From NCBI GenBank assembly GCA_907165065.1, contig OU015527.1:22643686-22707685 (forward strand): 64,000 nucleotides of DNA. Direction: 5' to 3'. Under the pieces are notes generated by a model. The model had not been told where the DNA came from. It saw nothing but the letters and a program-made list of their open reading frames with translations, and did not search any database. Shown piece by piece: positions 22,410 to 35,299 of this stretch (its first letter is position 1; each line of letters starts with the position of its first letter). This DNA is from Caprimulgus europaeus (lineage: Eukaryota; Chordata; Aves; Caprimulgiformes; Caprimulgidae). A program made the position numbers and the translations under genes.

Positions 22410-23817
22410 GTTACCTTAAGGCCACCAAGAAAGTTTAAGAAATAATGCACTGAGAACAGAAAGAGACAATAAACTGAATCCTGGAAAAGAAAAATCAACA
22501 ACAGTAATCCTGAGGGACCTTTCTGATTGTAACACAACCAACAAGACACATAAAAACATGAAACTGATTTATTTATTTTCATAGTTCTTAGGGAAACATG
22601 ACAATTGATTTAGTTCTTTTCATGGGGAGGGGGAAGAACCCCAAACAACTTCAAAATTATAATTTTGGACAAAACCCTACTTCTGCTCTACAGACTTACC
22701 AGTATATAGTCCAAAACACAAGCAAGGTTTTTGTAATCAAATTCCATAAGGAATGCCAGTTAGGTTCGTTGGTAAAAATTTTATCAATACAGATGTAAAC
22801 ATTGGCTACAACATGTTAAAAGTTAGAGTTAGAGCTGGCTAGCTGGCCTCTTCAGACACAACTGACAAGTTTGTCGAGAAAAACAAAAAAAGAAAAATGA
22901 AAAGATAAAAATGAAAAAAGAACAAGCTGATTTTTGGATAATTATTCTTTTGAAAAAAAATTTTTGCCCTCAAACACAGAGCTTCATAAAATTACCTTTG
23001 TTCTGTTTCATCACTTCAGAAAAAAAAAAGTTATTTTGTCAGAGGAGTCATTGACTCTGGCTGTACTTGCAAGCAGAGCATGCATATACTGTGTACTTTT
23101 GCAGGAAGAAAGAGCAAAGAAGAAATTATTATACAGTGGGACTTTCAAGGTGAGAAGGGAAAAAAGCACCAGTTTTAAACTTCAAAAATGCAAAGTTAAG
23201 GATAAGGCTTGACAGCTTTCTGCCTACTACCCCAGATGTAGAGCTAAAGTAAAATATGACCTCATGGATTAGTCTAAAATAAAGTAAGAAAGGCAGTAAA
23301 TAATGAAAATACTTCAGTTCTGCCAAATTACTTGTTTTGGGCATTTAGATAATTAAATAAATTTCCAGGGATATGGACCTTGCATTACAGGCTACATTAC
23401 AGGCTTTACAGATAGGATTTTCAAGAACAGCCAATTTACAGTGCCCTGATTGCAGGGAGTGGAGAGAAACTTGGTTAAACTACCTTAATATCCCCAAATT
23501 TACACTGAAGACTAATTGCACCTTAGGGCTAACAGATTCTAGGGCTATTATAAGCAAGGCTTTAATTCTGTCTAAAGCATTATCTCTGCTACAAAGCTGT
23601 CTGAGGGCGGGAAAAAATGCCAGTGAGACTCCTAGGTAAGCGACAGAATGTGGCACATGGGCCACCACCCACAGCACCTTCACAAATGTATTTCCTTGCT
23701 GCAGTGCTCAGGAGGTGCAACTCTGAGGTCTAATGCCCATCATCTTCTCAAGCAACATTCCAGCCTGAACTCACTCTTGCCTGCAATCCAAAGCAGTCTT
23801 ACTGCTGTGTGAGTAGA
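22410..23817. other. Non-coding region
   Basis: No recognised gene or repeat family. A-rich runs occur at 22880-22980. A minor duplication of ACATTACAGGCT-like text lies near 23390. Confidence 0.4.
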
Positions 23818-24988
23818 ATCATAGAATTGTTTTGGTTGGAAAAGACCTTTAAGATCATCAAGTCCAACTGTTAACATAGCACTGCCAAGACTACCTCTAA
23901 CCCCTGTCCCCTAAGCCACCACATCTACATGTCTTGGGTGACAACAACCCCATGTGCTGCTATAGTCTTGGGGAAGAGTGACTGGTAAGCTGCCCAGCAG
24001 AAAAGGACCTGCGGGTGTTGGTCAACAGCCAGCTAAATATAAGCTGTGACCCCATACAATACCTCCAGGGATGGTGACAAGGCAGTGGGTTCCAGTGTGC
24101 GACAACCCTTTTAGTGAAGAAATTTTTCCTAATATCCAATCTAAACCTCCCCTGGCACAAGTTGAGGCCACTTCCTCTTGTCTTATCACTTCTTACTTGA
24201 GAAGAGACCCAGCACCTACCTCACTACAACCTCATTTCAGGTAGTTGAAGAGAGCAGTAAGGTCTCTCTTCAGCCTTCTTTTCTCCAGACTAAACAACCC
24301 CAGTTCTCTCAGCTGCTCCTCATAAGACTTGTCCTCTAGACCCTTCACCACTTCGTTGCTCCTCTTTGGACATTCCCCAGCACCTCACTGTCTTTCTTGT
24401 AGTGAGGCGCCCCAAAACTAAACACAGTACTTGAGATGCAGCCCCACTAGTGCCGAGTACAGGGGGAGGGAGGATCACTTCCCTAGTGCTGCTGGTCACA
24501 CTGTTTTGGATACAGGCCAGGATGCTGTTGGCCGTCTTGACCACCTGGGCACACTGCTGGCTTATATTTAGCTGGCTGTTGACCAACACCCGCAGGTCCT
24601 TTTCTGCCGGGCAGCTTACCAGTCACTCTTCCCCAAGACTATAGCAGCACATGGGGTTGTTGTGACCCAAGTGCAGGATGTGGTACTGAGTGTTGTTGAA
24701 CCTCATACAATTGGCCTCAACCCATCAACCCAGCCTCTCCAGATCTCTCTGTAGAGCCTCAACCAAATCAACACCTCCACCCAGCTTGGTGTCATCTGCA
24801 AATTGACTGAGGGTGCACTCAATCCCCTCATCCAGATCACTGATAAAGATGTTAAACAGAACTGGCCGCATGACTGAGCCCTGGAGATCACCACTTGTGA
24901 CCGGCCACCAACAAGCTTTAACTCCATTCCCCATAACTTTTTGGGCCTGGCCATGCAGCTAGTTTTATTACCCAGCAAAGAGTAACAG
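23818..24988 (-). mobile_element. CR1 LINE fragment with inverted self-duplication
   Basis: The plus strand shows the reverse complement of a CR1: the 3' terminus at 23818 (AATCATAGAATTGTTTTGG), then the 3' UTR, then ORF2 tail, with a FADDTKLGG catalytic box in the minus frame 24725-24934. It is 5'-truncated near 24988. A segment at 23933-24044 is in the wrong orientation and duplicates 24560-24672. Confidence 0.93.
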
Positions 24989-27201
24989 GGCACTTTGTTA
25001 CAGTCAGCTTGTTTACTCAGACTCACAGCTTCTAAAACCTAGGTAGAAAAACTGCAGCCTCAATTCATGCTGACACCCCTCCAAGAGAAAACAGGCATTA
25101 ATGAAAGATCAGACGAGCCACCGCTTCAGCATTGCCAGTATCAGGACATGGTACAGAGTAATGCCCTTGAAGTGATGCACATAAAACTTGCAGTTGTATG
25201 TGTGTGTACGCAAATCTATATGTAATACACAGACACACAGAGTCTCAAAAGAGTTAAGGAGAAGCTTTTACTTCTTAAATGCAGTTAAATTATTTTTTTA
25301 CTCCCTTTTTCAAATAAAAATGAGGTATGTTACTTAACATTATGTCTTGAACTCAGGGAAAACCATAAGTTCTTTTGTAATAAGCAAGAAAGAAAGAGTA
25401 CTGTGCACCCCAGCTACCACAGGAAAGGGATTGTTTTCCTCCTAAATCCACACATTAAACTGAACAGCAAAAAAAAAAAAAATCTTCAGAATCTCAGTTT
25501 CTGCCTAACTTGTACGTTGTAATAAAAAGAGAATCAACATCAGGTTTGAATGGCTTGCTTCATGCCTGCCAATATTAAACAGTCCAAATTCACACAATGC
25601 TCATTCACGAGAAGAAGAGAGGGGTGTTCAATCAAATGAATGATACTGATTAGTACACTGATTGTCTCCTCTTTCCAGCACCAGTCTGTTTAGGAAAACA
25701 TTTGTGATGCTGTTGAGCCTCACTCACTTGCATGAATCAGAAGAGTTCTCGGCTAAGTGTTAGATTTACAGATCAGAGTTTGCAAAGTAGCAAATGCATG
25801 GAAACAATTAAGTTTGAATTATTCTGGTGAGATATAGCCATGGATGGCGAGTCTACTTCAAAAGATTCCAGGAAGAGAATCACAAGGTTAAATTATCTGT
25901 GATGTAGCAGCCTCAACATCCAAAAAAGGTAACGCAAACCACTCCTGCAGATGTCTGCCATCTGCTAGTCAACAATACTCTTCTGTTTGCAACATGCTAT
26001 TTAGATTTTAGATGTTCCTACTAATTCAAAAGCCTTTCAAACTGCAATGAAGAAGTTACTTAACAGGTAAAGAGAATATTCTGCTATTACAATGAAAAAC
26101 TTAGAGGTGAGTTCAAGAAATAATAGCTACTTAGGCTCATCAAGTAAAAGGTGGCTGCAAATTAACTATATTATAGCACTTATCAATTTTCTCTTTCCTA
26201 CGCATGCAAACCTGGCCATGAAGAAGAAACATGTTGCATCTTGCCTGGGGCTGGAAACACACTGCGTGTTTCAGTTTTTAAGGAGCAGTTCAGCAGTAAG
26301 TCACCCAGGGTAAAATTTTACAGCAGCAATAAAATTTCAGGAAATTAGGTTAGTGAAGAAATACTGTTACACCCATAAACATAGTACCATTATTTTACTG
26401 ATACACTTAGTACTTAAAATGTCAAGAGATTAAGTATAACTCATGAGACTACACATCAAAGTGTCAACAAAACCTGTTAGCAGGTTGTTACATCAGGTTC
26501 ATAATAGTAAGACACAATCAGAGAAGAAACAACTACATTTTGCAGTAAGGTAAAAGCACTATTTGTGTCAAATAAGCTATTAAATCATACCACCAAAAGT
26601 ACAAAGTCACTTTCTATTCTGAGGACAATCTCTATGATCTGAGACTAAGAAGTGATCTTCCTGAAGTGATACCAAATAGAAATTGCTAATCTGTTATTAT
26701 AAGACTATTCTAGAAAAATGCTGCCACAATTATGCATGCATTAACAGGTATATACTATACCCCCTCAGATGTCATTTTATATTTCAATCAAGGCCTACTT
26801 TAAAATAGAAATTTTAAAGCCATTTCTTCAATGTGGATACAATATGACTCTGTTCATAACATCATTCCCATCTGTTTTGCCACAACAGAGTAATACTTCC
26901 ATCAATATACCCTGTTTATAAACAGAAGCTCTACAAAGACAGGTTAGATTACAGGACAGAGTTAGATCACTCCCGCTTTCTTACCTTTGTATCCTCCTGT
27001 CTCTGGTGAATTGAGTTATAAAAATCACAGTTTCTGGCTATTGCATGCAAGTGTCAAACACTGAAGATTGCCACTAAATTGCAAATAGGAGACCATTTAA
27101 GAATTTTGTAACCACAAGCATCAGAAGACTGCTCAAGTAGTCCTCAGAAATATTAACTGAGGTTTCCATTCAATAGGACACAAGCTTATTACAAGGAATG
27201 A
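24989..27201. other. Non-coding AT-rich region
   Basis: Nothing was recognised beyond a short TG/CA-rich stretch near 25195-25240 and an A-run at about 25470. Confidence 0.4.
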
Positions 27202-27740
27202 TAAAATGGTTTGGGTTTGAAGGGACCATTAAAGATCACCTAGTTCACCCTACCTGCCATGGGGACACCTTTCATCAGATCAGGTTGCTCAAAGCACTGT
27301 CCAACCTGACCTTGAACATTTATGATGGGACATCTACAGCTTCTCCACAACATCCACAACAGGGCAACCTGTTCCAGTGTTTCTCCACCCTCATTATAAA
27401 ACCTTCTTCCTTATATCCTCCTTATAGTCCTAAATTTACCCTCTTTTAGTTTAAAACCATTGCCCCTTGTCCTGTCTCTACAGGCCTTGGTAAAAAGTTT
27501 CTCCCCATCTTTTTTATAGTCCCCTTTTATGTATTGAAAGGCTGCAATAAGGTCTTCCCAGAGCCTTCTCTTCTCTTCTCTAAGCTTAACAACCCAAACA
27601 CTTTCAGCCTTTCTTCATAGAAGAGGTCTTCCAGCCATCTGAACATTTTCATGGCCCTCCTCTGGACCTCCCACCCAAGTGCCTGTGGGTTTACTAACAA
27701 AAGATACATGAATCTGAACCATCTCAGGTACTCCCTGGAC
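27202..27740 (-). mobile_element. CR1 LINE 3' fragment
   Basis: The plus strand begins with the reverse-complemented CR1 3' end (AATGGTTTGGGTTTGAAGGG at about 27206) and continues through the 3' UTR to the end of ORF2 (GCCCTCCTCTGGACCTCC near 27652). It is a diverged, 5'-truncated copy of a different CR1 subfamily from those at 46 and 49 kb. Confidence 0.88.
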
Positions 27741-30700
27741 ATACAGAAATACCACCTACACCTAACACATATGCCAACCTTTGTGTGGGGGAGGAAACAA
27801 TTTTATAAAAACCTGCTTATTCCCACAACCAGTTAATGTTTCTTAAGGGGTGATCTACCTGTACATTCTGGAGACAATTTCCATGCTGATGGGGACAAGG
27901 TCTATGGATTCAGAGGATGTTATTCCCACTAGACCTGGCAGTCAGGTACTTGAACCAAATGCATAACACAAGAATCAGTTCCTGCCATTTGAGCTGTTTT
28001 TCTCCTTAGATCTCCTCTCATAATCAAATCATTCTGAGGTTATTTTCTGAAGAACTGACATCATCTTAAATTGCAGCTTAAAACATACTACCTCTGCTGC
28101 TAGAGCACAAAAACATACTTCCTCTTAGCTGCTATGTTACAGGACACTTACCAGACTTAGCCACACAAGAACTTATACTTGAGAGACAACAGAGAATAAG
28201 GACAAGTAATGTTTTATTTTCCACTCTCCTCTCCTACACAGTAAGATTCACAGCCACTACACTGGAATTATCTCTAATTTTTATCAAAAGGAATTAATAA
28301 TTTATTAACAAACTAAAAGGAACCTCACTTTCTGCATTAAAACTCTGCAAGAGACTGACACTATTGCCAACACACTCTGAACAGCATTTCCAGTTTCTGG
28401 TGTCTGGCCCCTGTGGCAGCTTTGGTTGGAGGTTCGTTACTCAGTCTCCTTGCTGTTCCCTGGTGGCTATTTCATCGGGTATGCACCTGCACAAATACAG
28501 TCTAGTAGAGGATGCTCTCACCCTGCATATGCACATTTGATGCTGTTCCACAGTGAAGCACAATATTCATCTGTACAGACAGATAGTAGGTGAGACCCAT
28601 CACAGAAAGTACTATCCAGGAGCCAAAACACAGCAGTGCTTTTTCAGATAAAGCTCTCCTCCAGAAAGTTCAGCATCTACTAGAAAGAAGGAAACTCTCT
28701 TCCTGTTCTTGTCATCTTACAAAAGGAGGCTAAATAGCAGTACCATAAGCTCAGAGGATATCAAGAGTTACTTAAAAGCATATTCAAATAGGTATAGGGA
28801 GAAAGAAAACAAATATTTAAATAACTCAAGGCTGACTTTTGCTGAAAGTAAATCAATACTAGAACAAAAAATAAAACTGGCAAGCCACAAAGCATTTAAA
28901 AAAAAGTAATAATTTTTTACTCATCACAAAATTCAGGTTTTACTACAAGCTGCATTGGAGCTGAAGTAAGAGATGCAGACAAATACCCAGCACAAAGCAC
29001 AAGTACATTAAAAGCCAGGTATGAGCAGATAAGAGCACACAGATAACGTCAACAGTGCCCTATTCGCATCCTGATAGGACTTTATATTAATGGTTTTGAA
29101 GATTCAGCTTCTGAGCCTCCTGAATGTAAGTTACTTTACAAAAGCTACCTGAAACTTCAAGCTATTTGTTTTTCTCTATTTGTAACTAAACTATTAGACT
29201 GATTTTCTTGAAATTAATCTTCTCTTGAGAATCTTATTAAGACTCTGAAAGGTCAAAGACTGCTTATGCAAATTGTCTAGCAGCTTCTTTTTGGGTGCAA
29301 TGAATAAAGTGCTTTCTTTGGCTTAAATTTATTGCAACCATTACGACATAAACACATTATCATCACAACAAAAAACAAACACAGAAGCACAGCTTCAAAC
29401 ATTAAACTCTAAACCTTAGCTTGTTGCCTCCCTCCTGTTTCTTTATGGCATCACCCACCAAACCTGCTGTTGTGGGGTTGGGCTTGGTTTGACTGGTTTG
29501 TTTTGTTTGTGTTTTCCCCCCTTCCTCCACAAATAAAAACATTAAAGCTCCCACACAGCGTAGTCTGGAGAAGAGAAAAGCTTCAGTGGTCAAAATGTTA
29601 CTAGTGCTGCCTGACTTATGTAGCCTTTAACACAGGAAATTGCAATCCAGACCATACATTTATGATATTTTTTTTTGCAGTTTCCTCCTTTTATCAAGTA
29701 ACAATGTCAGTGAAATCCTGGAACCAAACTTTTAACTATACCTCAGCTTTTATTTTTTTGTTTATTTATTTTTAAAAAATATTTTTTATTTTCACTTTAT
29801 GTTTAATCTAGACCTAACACAAACAGCAGTGATGAGGCACTGCCTACTAAGGAACTGACCTTGCAAATATGTGTTTGGAGGAGTATCAATTCTGAAAGCA
29901 TAGTTAAAGGTGTATGACCATCTTTAGGAAATTATTTCAAGGGAAAGTCCAAGCTCTCTCTAAAGATGGCTCATCTGCTGCAATAGGAAAACCTGATAAC
30001 AATTAAAATTGGTCTCAGAGAGAAGCCAGAGTTAAGTAACACTTTGTTACTGTGTATGAGCTTTCCACAACCCCCATCTCCCTGCAGCTGATAGGTGCTT
30101 ACCATTGCAATTTACATGAATAAGCAGTGGGAATTACTTCCTCAGACAAAATGAAAAAATTCATTCATATTTGATGGGCCATGAAACAATTTTCTCTCTT
30201 CCTGTCTTTCTTGGTTTTGCTCCAATTAGCAAGCATTTGTCCCAGTCTTGTTTCCAAGAAGGAACCATGTTAAAAGGCTATTAGCAGCCAGAGACAACAC
30301 ACCAACTTCTTTAAAAATTAAAGAAAATATTTATTAATATTTTTGTTTTCTGAACAAATAGGTTACCGTGATAATACCCAGGTTACTTGGAATGGAAAGA
30401 AGAAAACGTTGACAGCACACCTCGTTTATCCCAGTGCTTCATGTACATGGTAACAGAGATTTCAGTTCCACAATATCACAGTTTCCTTCCCTTTCTGGAT
30501 ACATCATGTCTCAGTCTGAAAAGGTTTTCACAAACGGCAAAACTTTCTAAGGAACCTCAACTTGCTCTATCACAAGCAGTAGTATCATTGCAATGAATGA
30601 CATGAAGATTCTGAGAAAAGGAAATTTTGCTATCTACACAGCTGAATGTTTCTCTGGAAAACCAGGTTCTGCTTTTTTGGATTACCATATGGTAAGTAAA

Positions 30701-33347
30701 TTAGACCAAGCTTCACGGTACAGTAATTCTGTGCTAATTTGTTGTGCCCCTGATGAGGAAACGCTGTAATTCCTTGTGACTCTTGTTTTTCTTCTCTAGC
30801 TTTTAAAACCAAGATGCACTACCACACACTTCATCCCATCTTGGTATTCTTTTCCCAGCTACTCTCTCTAACTACGTTTGCCTAGGCATCTCCACAGCTC
30901 CCAGCCTCTCTCACCCTCTAGCTTACTCTTGTCCACACTATGCTCATTTGCAAAACCTTTTTCTTCCACATTGTCTATCCTGAGGAGGAAGGACATCAAC
31001 AGGCAAAGTCCCTAATTTTAGATTCAGTGCAAATACAGGTCACAGTTATTACAGCAGCTGCTTGTAGTTAAAACTACAAGTAAATCAGCCAGATATGCAG
31101 AAAACACCATGTTTGTTGATTTCAATTTCCAGCATTTCTGAATTCTGATTTTTCTTGTGATGATTTTAATTTTTAAAGGCTCTTTACTCTAATTGAAATG
31201 ATTTCTATGAGGATGGTAAGTCAGAACGCTGTCACAAGAGTCCAGGCCTCTGCCAAGTTTCAAATCCCAAGAGCATGTTACGTAACTAGAAAATTTATCA
31301 TGAAGAAATACTCCAAGAAACTTATCTAAGTATCTATCTGCATTTCTGTTTGTCCTGGATCTTGGAGATAGCAGAACATTTCTTCTGAAGTCTTCTCAAA
31401 TGTTGCACTGGAAAAATTCCATCTAACGTGTCACAATTTGAGAAAAAAGGCATGAAAATTCTGTGAAAAACTGAACATTATCTTCAGCTTTTCAGGGAAC
31501 TATTGCACTCTGACCAGCTCAGCTATAAGGTAATTAAACATATACTTCATCTGCACAAATAATTCCCTTTTCAAGTAACACCACCTGCTTATTTCCAGGA
31601 CCTTCAATTTCTAATTCAATTTCAAAATTAAAAAAATTTGCACAAATTACATTAAACTCTTTTCCCATCATACCTCACTGTATCTGTTTGAAAAGGCAGC
31701 CAGTCAACATTTAATGCGCATGCTACCAAACACTGTGTCTTGCCGCTCCAGACTGTTCATCTCATAATAACATTTCTTCCTTTGAGAGCAGATAACACAC
31801 TTTACATTCTCCAGCAATACTAACAGATAGAAAAACTGCCCTGAATACATGCTATGAAAACAACCATACGCCCTAGGATGGAGGTGAAAAGCTTCCAGGG
31901 TTCAACAGGCTTCTTTTTCACTGTCAGCAAACACCCTGCACTGCCCTACTTAATAGCAGTAAGGCAACTTTTCAGTACGGTTATGTCAGTCACTTTCTGC
32001 ATGCTGTTGCCTTTTCTTTTTTAAAAATATAGAAATTCTTTGCCTATCTTTCCTGCTTCCACAGGCTACCAAATCTTACAAGTTTATTTGGTGTTAACAG
32101 AGGCACTCTTTTTATACATATCCGACACCCATTACTGTCAGCCATGGAATGGGTTAATTTTGCAACCTGGAGCAAATGGAGAAACTAAAAGAAAAATTGA
32201 TGTCTACATTTATTTTGCCTTGTTAGACATTAGTAACTCTAGTAAGGGCAATCTGTAAGCTTACTACCTAAGAACAAAAACTCAAGCTTAAATGGATGGC
32301 TTGTCTAAACCTGAATCTTGTCCCAGTGCTGGTGAATGACAAATGTGTCTGCAGTAAGAACAGAATAGACCACTTAATTTCACCTTATTTTGGCACAGCC
32401 TATCAGCTCACAACAACCAGTAATTCTAGGATCACTGATCTGCAGGTTGCATGTGGATGGTGTTGATTAATGAACAGTGACAGATTCACCCCTCATGAAT
32501 TTGTTCAACCATTCTGAGTCCCTTGCTTTTCATAACAATTTGAACTTCATTCAAATCTTCCCTTCTGATAAATCCTTACCTCTTTCAAAATTCACTTAAG
32601 GTTCTTACCAAGGGCTATAAAGGTTTTCAGCAGAGAATAATCTTATTTTGGAAAGAGCACATTAAAAAAATTAACAGGTTTTCCTCCATTCTTAAATATG
32701 CTATTAATTTAAGCAGCTAAAGAGATGCAGAACTCAAAGCCTGACCTGTGATAAAGGAACATTGTTACAAATAAGTCTGACTTCTCATTTACTTCTTAGT
32801 TATTTGGAATTAGCTGGTTTAGGTGATTCTGAAATCACTGCAGTTAATATCTATCAGAAAGTTAATTTACCTTTCTGCCAAGTATCTAATCAAGCAAGAC
32901 CAGCTGGGTTGTACCCATCCATCTGTTAAAAATTTTGAATCAAATGGCCTAACATTACCAGGATCAAAATCAGTAGGGTAAATAATACTAAAAGTAAGGT
33001 CCCTTTTGCTTCTGTAAAATATCCAGCATACAGGCAGGTTCTCATTAATTCACAGCATGCAGAAAGATTCTTCCATCTGGAGGTCCCCTGAGTCTCAAAT
33101 AGCCACACAGTCCCACTTTTTGAACTGGACATTCAACTTCCCCGTATTTTAAAAGATGATGATTACTCAGGAGCTATCAAGAGAGCATCTCCATTCCAAA
33201 CCCTTTTCACAATAAAGAAGAAAAATGCAGAACAATTAAATTCCATACCAATACACTGCCCAAGAAAAATAAAGATGCACCAAAATAAAGATTGTATGTA
33301 CAACTTTGTTTCCAGTCCTTGATCCAAGGAAGAGTCTTTGAACATAG
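27741..33347. other. Non-coding AT-rich region, 5.6 kb
   Basis: No exon, RNA gene or mobile element was recognised. A Lys-rich 66-codon frame at 28709-28909 lacks homologues known to me and has no convincing splice signals. A very AT-rich block lies at 29745-29800. This would be consistent with an intron. Confidence 0.4.
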
Positions 33348-33473
33348 CAGGCAAAGAGATACAAATTTAAATTAAGACACTGAATTTAAACATAAAAAAT
33401 TGCAATTCCTCCAAATATTTTTGTTTTAGTTTTCCTGATTTTCCTAAGCTGTTTTATTCTCAGCACACTAACA
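33348..33473 (+). repeat. Left copy of the long direct repeat flanking a solo LTR
   Basis: This ~126-bp segment (starting CAGGCAAAGAGA, ending CAGCACACTAACA) matches the sequence immediately right of the LTR: 34114-34161 for its first part and about 34552-34618 for its second. The right copy has about 390 bp between the two parts that the left copy lacks. Confidence 0.8.
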
Positions 33474-34113
33474 TGTCCTGGTTTTGCTAGGACAGAGTTA
33501 ATTTTCTTCTTAGCAGTTAGAATAGCTGTGTTTTAGTTTCAGTGTAAGACTTGTTATGAGAGGAATGTTGATAAAAGTACTGATGTCATTAGTTGCTGCT
33601 GGAGCTCAAGGCCACCGCGTTTGGCTGGTTCCCAGCTGCATTAGGACTGGGAGGGAGAAGTGCAGTGAATAACAAAGCCCAGAACTGGCATTTGGATGTG
33701 CCAATGAAATATTCCAGATCATATCCCATCATGCCAGTATATGAACCAGGGCTGGCTGGAAGACAGGGGGATTCTCTCGGGGATCGCTCGGGCTCTCGCT
33801 CTTCTGGGGTTTCAGTATTGGGGCTGTCTTAGCTCTGGGATCGCTGGCTGGCACAGGCCGGGCATTGGTCAGTGGGTGGTGAGTGACTGCACTGTGCATC
33901 ACTGATTTGTATAATTCTGTTATCACTGTTGTTATCATTATCATTTAATTTTAATTAGTAAATAGTTTTTATCTCAACCCATGAGTTTCCTTGCCCTTTT
34001 CCTCCCAATTCTCTCCCCTACTCCCTGGGCGAGGGGATGGGGAGGGTGAGAGAGCAGGCTGTGTTTGGCTGCAAGCTGCAAGCAAAAAGGGTGAATCCAC
34101 CCAAACCACCACA
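33474..34113 (+). mobile_element. Solo ERV LTR without a short target duplication
   Basis: It begins TGTCCTGG and ends CCACCACA, the same termini as the LTR at 17463-18096, and resembles it throughout. Its inner text includes the CTCAACCCATGAG region typical of avian LTR 3' parts. Immediate flanks (TAACA left, CAGGT right) do not form a 5-bp duplication. Instead, the LTR lies exactly between long direct repeats. No gag or pol adjoins. Confidence 0.9.
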
Positions 34114-34618
34114 CAGGTAAAGAGACAAATATTTAAATTAAGACACTGAATTTAAACATAATCAGAGGTATTTCAAAATGTACTTGAAGTTGAAGCCTCA
34201 GTTGTCAAGAATTAAAAAAACCAAAGAAACAGTAATTTAATATTTCAAATGCTGTATGTTAGTCTTGAAGTTTTAGGATTAGTCAAGTCTCTGGAGGAAG
34301 TTCTTGGCTAACCAAATTAAGTCAAAGTTGTTTAGGGTGTTCTTCCAAATGCTGAAGCCTTTTTTTCCTCTTTCAGTTGAAAACAAGAGTAATTTCTCTC
34401 AGTTTAATAGCTTACTCATTCAAAGTCAGGAAATGTACTACAAATTGTAGGAGAAAACAGTCTAATTTTTATAGATTGGAAAAAGAAGGCAAAGAGCAAG
34501 TGAACACTAAATCAGTAGTTCTACAAATATTACATATCAAAAAAAATGTTGAATTTGCAACTCCTCCTAATATTTTTGTTTTCATTTTCCTAAGCTGTTT
34601 TATTCTCAGCACACTAGC
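34114..34618 (+). repeat. Right copy of the long direct repeat flanking the solo LTR
   Basis: It starts exactly at the LTR end with CAGGTAAAGAGA and ends near CAGCACACTAGCA at 34618. It equals the left copy at both ends but contains an additional ~390-bp middle. Confidence 0.75.
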
Positions 34619-35299
34619 AAGTAAATACATCTGCCTTTTAGGATGGTGTTAACAAGCTTATTGTCTGAATTTAATTTTATGTTTCTACTCAACAGGAGCT
34701 CAGCATCAAATATGAAATAAAAACTAATCTTACCAAGGGAACAAAAAAAAGCTATTTTCCAAAAGTCTAAAACACATAACATAAGAAGTCAATAAAATGC
34801 TAGTTACTTTAATTGCTTAAGTGTGTCCCTAAGTTACCTCCTTTCCTCACAAAATTTAGCAAATATGGTACAAAAGCTATGTTCAGTTGGAAATGTCATA
34901 GTTATTAACTGTAAGATTCAAGTTTTCTTTAGATGAATGCTTCAAAGTTAAACTGAGAAACATAATTCAAATAAGTATCCTACTTGGCAATGTGAATTAA
35001 TTAAAACAAATTTAACCTAGTTTGTATGTGGAGATGTTTTTCTGTGGTGGTCTAAGGGTTTTATTTGAGGCTTTTTTCCCCCCCACTCTAATGGTGGAAA
35101 GAAAGCGTGCACAAATTGGTATTTGTTGTCAGATCGAGACATGGAATCTCCTAATTGCATTCCCCTGTTTTTCACACGGCCATTTCTTACCAGTGCTGAG
35201 ATGTTTCCCTGTTAGTTAATATATTTTGATATGCTTGTTCTCTGTTCTGCAAGATACACTGGTAATTTAGCAACATCAGAAACGCCGGGCTGTGGTGTT
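34619..35299. other. Non-coding spacer
   Basis: AT-rich sequence leading up to the second CpG island. Nothing was recognised. Confidence 0.4.

Noticed and set aside
28709-28909. Lys-rich 66-codon frame resembling a coiled-coil exon
   Set aside because: Composition alone suggests this. The upstream sequence lacks a good acceptor and the frame ends in an A-rich run.
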